This document shows positions 63,459 through 64,000 of a stretch of 64,000 bases of DNA, piece by piece. The notes under the pieces are model-generated. The model was not told where the DNA came from. It ran no database searches and saw only the letters and a list, made by a program, of their open reading frames with translations. The DNA lies in the NCBI GenBank assembly GCA_024516035.1, contig JAMCCL010000137.1:1-64000 (forward strand), given 5' to 3'. Made by a program: the position numbers and the translations under genes. How positions within the stretch are numbered: position 1 is the first letter of the stretch; each line of letters begins with the position of its first letter. Origin of the DNA: Bactericera cockerelli. Lineage: Eukaryota > Arthropoda > Insecta > Hemiptera > Triozidae.

Positions 63459-63714
63459 TTCCTAAACCTCCTATATGTTTAAGCCACAAAACACACATAT
63501 CAATATCCCCTTTCTATCCAGTCGACAAAATAACTACACTATTTTAATTAACTTTGTATCTAATTATTTTTAAAAAATAACACTCCCTCACTACGTTTTC
63601 AAGTAAAAAATGTGGATAACTCTTGACAGGTGCCAAACCCCAAGTCTAAAGCTAGACTAAAATCTAGCAACATAAAATCGCTTATACATATATTATACAT
63701 TTATATAATATGCT

Positions 63715-63800
63715 ATGGAGAGAGATAAAGAAAGAGAGAAAGAGAAAGAGAGAGAGAGAGTATAAAAAGCACCATAAATAAATCCAAACAGACTCCCACA
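63715..63800 (+). promoter_or_regulatory. GAGA + TATA promoter-like sequence
   Basis: A (GA)n run at 63717-63760 is followed at once by TATAAAAAGC (63761-63770), and a possible initiator AACAGACT lies ~30 bp downstream. This GAGA/TATA layout occurs in insect core promoters. No ATG-led frame appears before the window ends; the candidate donor CAG|GTGACG at 63959-63962 is speculative. Confidence 0.3.
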
Positions 63801-64000
63801 GAACAATCTCCTCTCTTTCCTACTGTACAAAACCTTCTCAATACCTTCACTTTACTCTGCCGCAAAAACAAACCCACATCCCTTTATTTCATCATCAAAA
63901 GGGATTTGAAGTTTACGACACCTGAGTTAAGCTACAGCGACGAGAGCAGTCAACCCGACAGGTGACGGTTCACTAAGCTTTTCAATTTTCCGTCTGATTT

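Overview
This is an AT-rich eukaryotic, non-coding-looking window built almost entirely of transposable elements and simple repeats. No convincing host gene was found. Jockey/CR1-type LINEs with an FP-like ORF1, a Ty3/gypsy element, mariner-like and hAT-like DNA elements, and very abundant GA/CT tracts point to an arthropod, most likely an insect. A hemipteran is only a guess.

Layout. 0-4 kb: SINEs, LINE 3' tails, pyrimidine/purine tracts. 4.05-6.56 kb: a 2.5-kb near-perfect palindrome (F1) with TA flanks. 6.6-9.3 kb: more SINEs. 9.4-23.98 kb: a nested stack on the minus strand. A decayed host LINE (LINE-A: 20409-23979, then 15421-15638, then 9385-9849) was hit by a full-length SGNH-type LINE (LINE-B, 9850-15420, both ORFs open) and by an intact gypsy element (15639-20408) with two 139-bp LTRs that read as identical and a TTCAT target duplication. 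23.98-26.38 kb: F2, a TA-flanked element with ~450-bp inverted ends and a mariner-like transposase remnant. 26.4-43 kb: SINEs, satellites (25-, 20- and 61-bp units), GA/CT/GT tracts, LINE 3' fragments. 43.45-46.08 kb: F4, a long-TIR element around a broken gene of a family I remember as uncharacterised (HTQ-VER motif). 47.06-47.58 kb: a hAT-like MITE with an 8-bp duplication. 48-60 kb: SINEs, LINE tails, minisatellites and a decayed coding-like stretch. 60.40-62.23 kb: F3, another TA-flanked long-TIR element. The right edge has a GAGA/TATA promoter-like sequence.

Labels used below (mine). S1: tRNA-like head plus a body with GGCTGGGTGAGG. S2: tRNA-like head with GGTTCGAAACC. S3: tRNA-like head plus a GATATCACGAAAGTGATTAA tail. 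S4: CCACTGTCTGGCTACCAT family. S5: GTCAAGTGGTTAACGCGC head with an LINE-like hairpin tail. S6: ACCTGGGTTCGATCCCCAG head. S7: GGTTCGAATCCCGGACGGAG head. 5S-SINE: a 5S-rRNA-derived head on the S1-type body. L-tail: 5'-truncated LINE 3' ends with a short hairpin followed by AACYYCGCCC.

How they work together. The LINEs would supply reverse transcriptase for themselves and, through shared 3' ends, for SINEs. S5 carries the same 3' hairpin as the L-tails, which suggests a partnership. S1 and 5S-SINE share a body but have different RNA polymerase III promoters. Elements repeatedly insert into each other, so relative ages can be read from the nesting.
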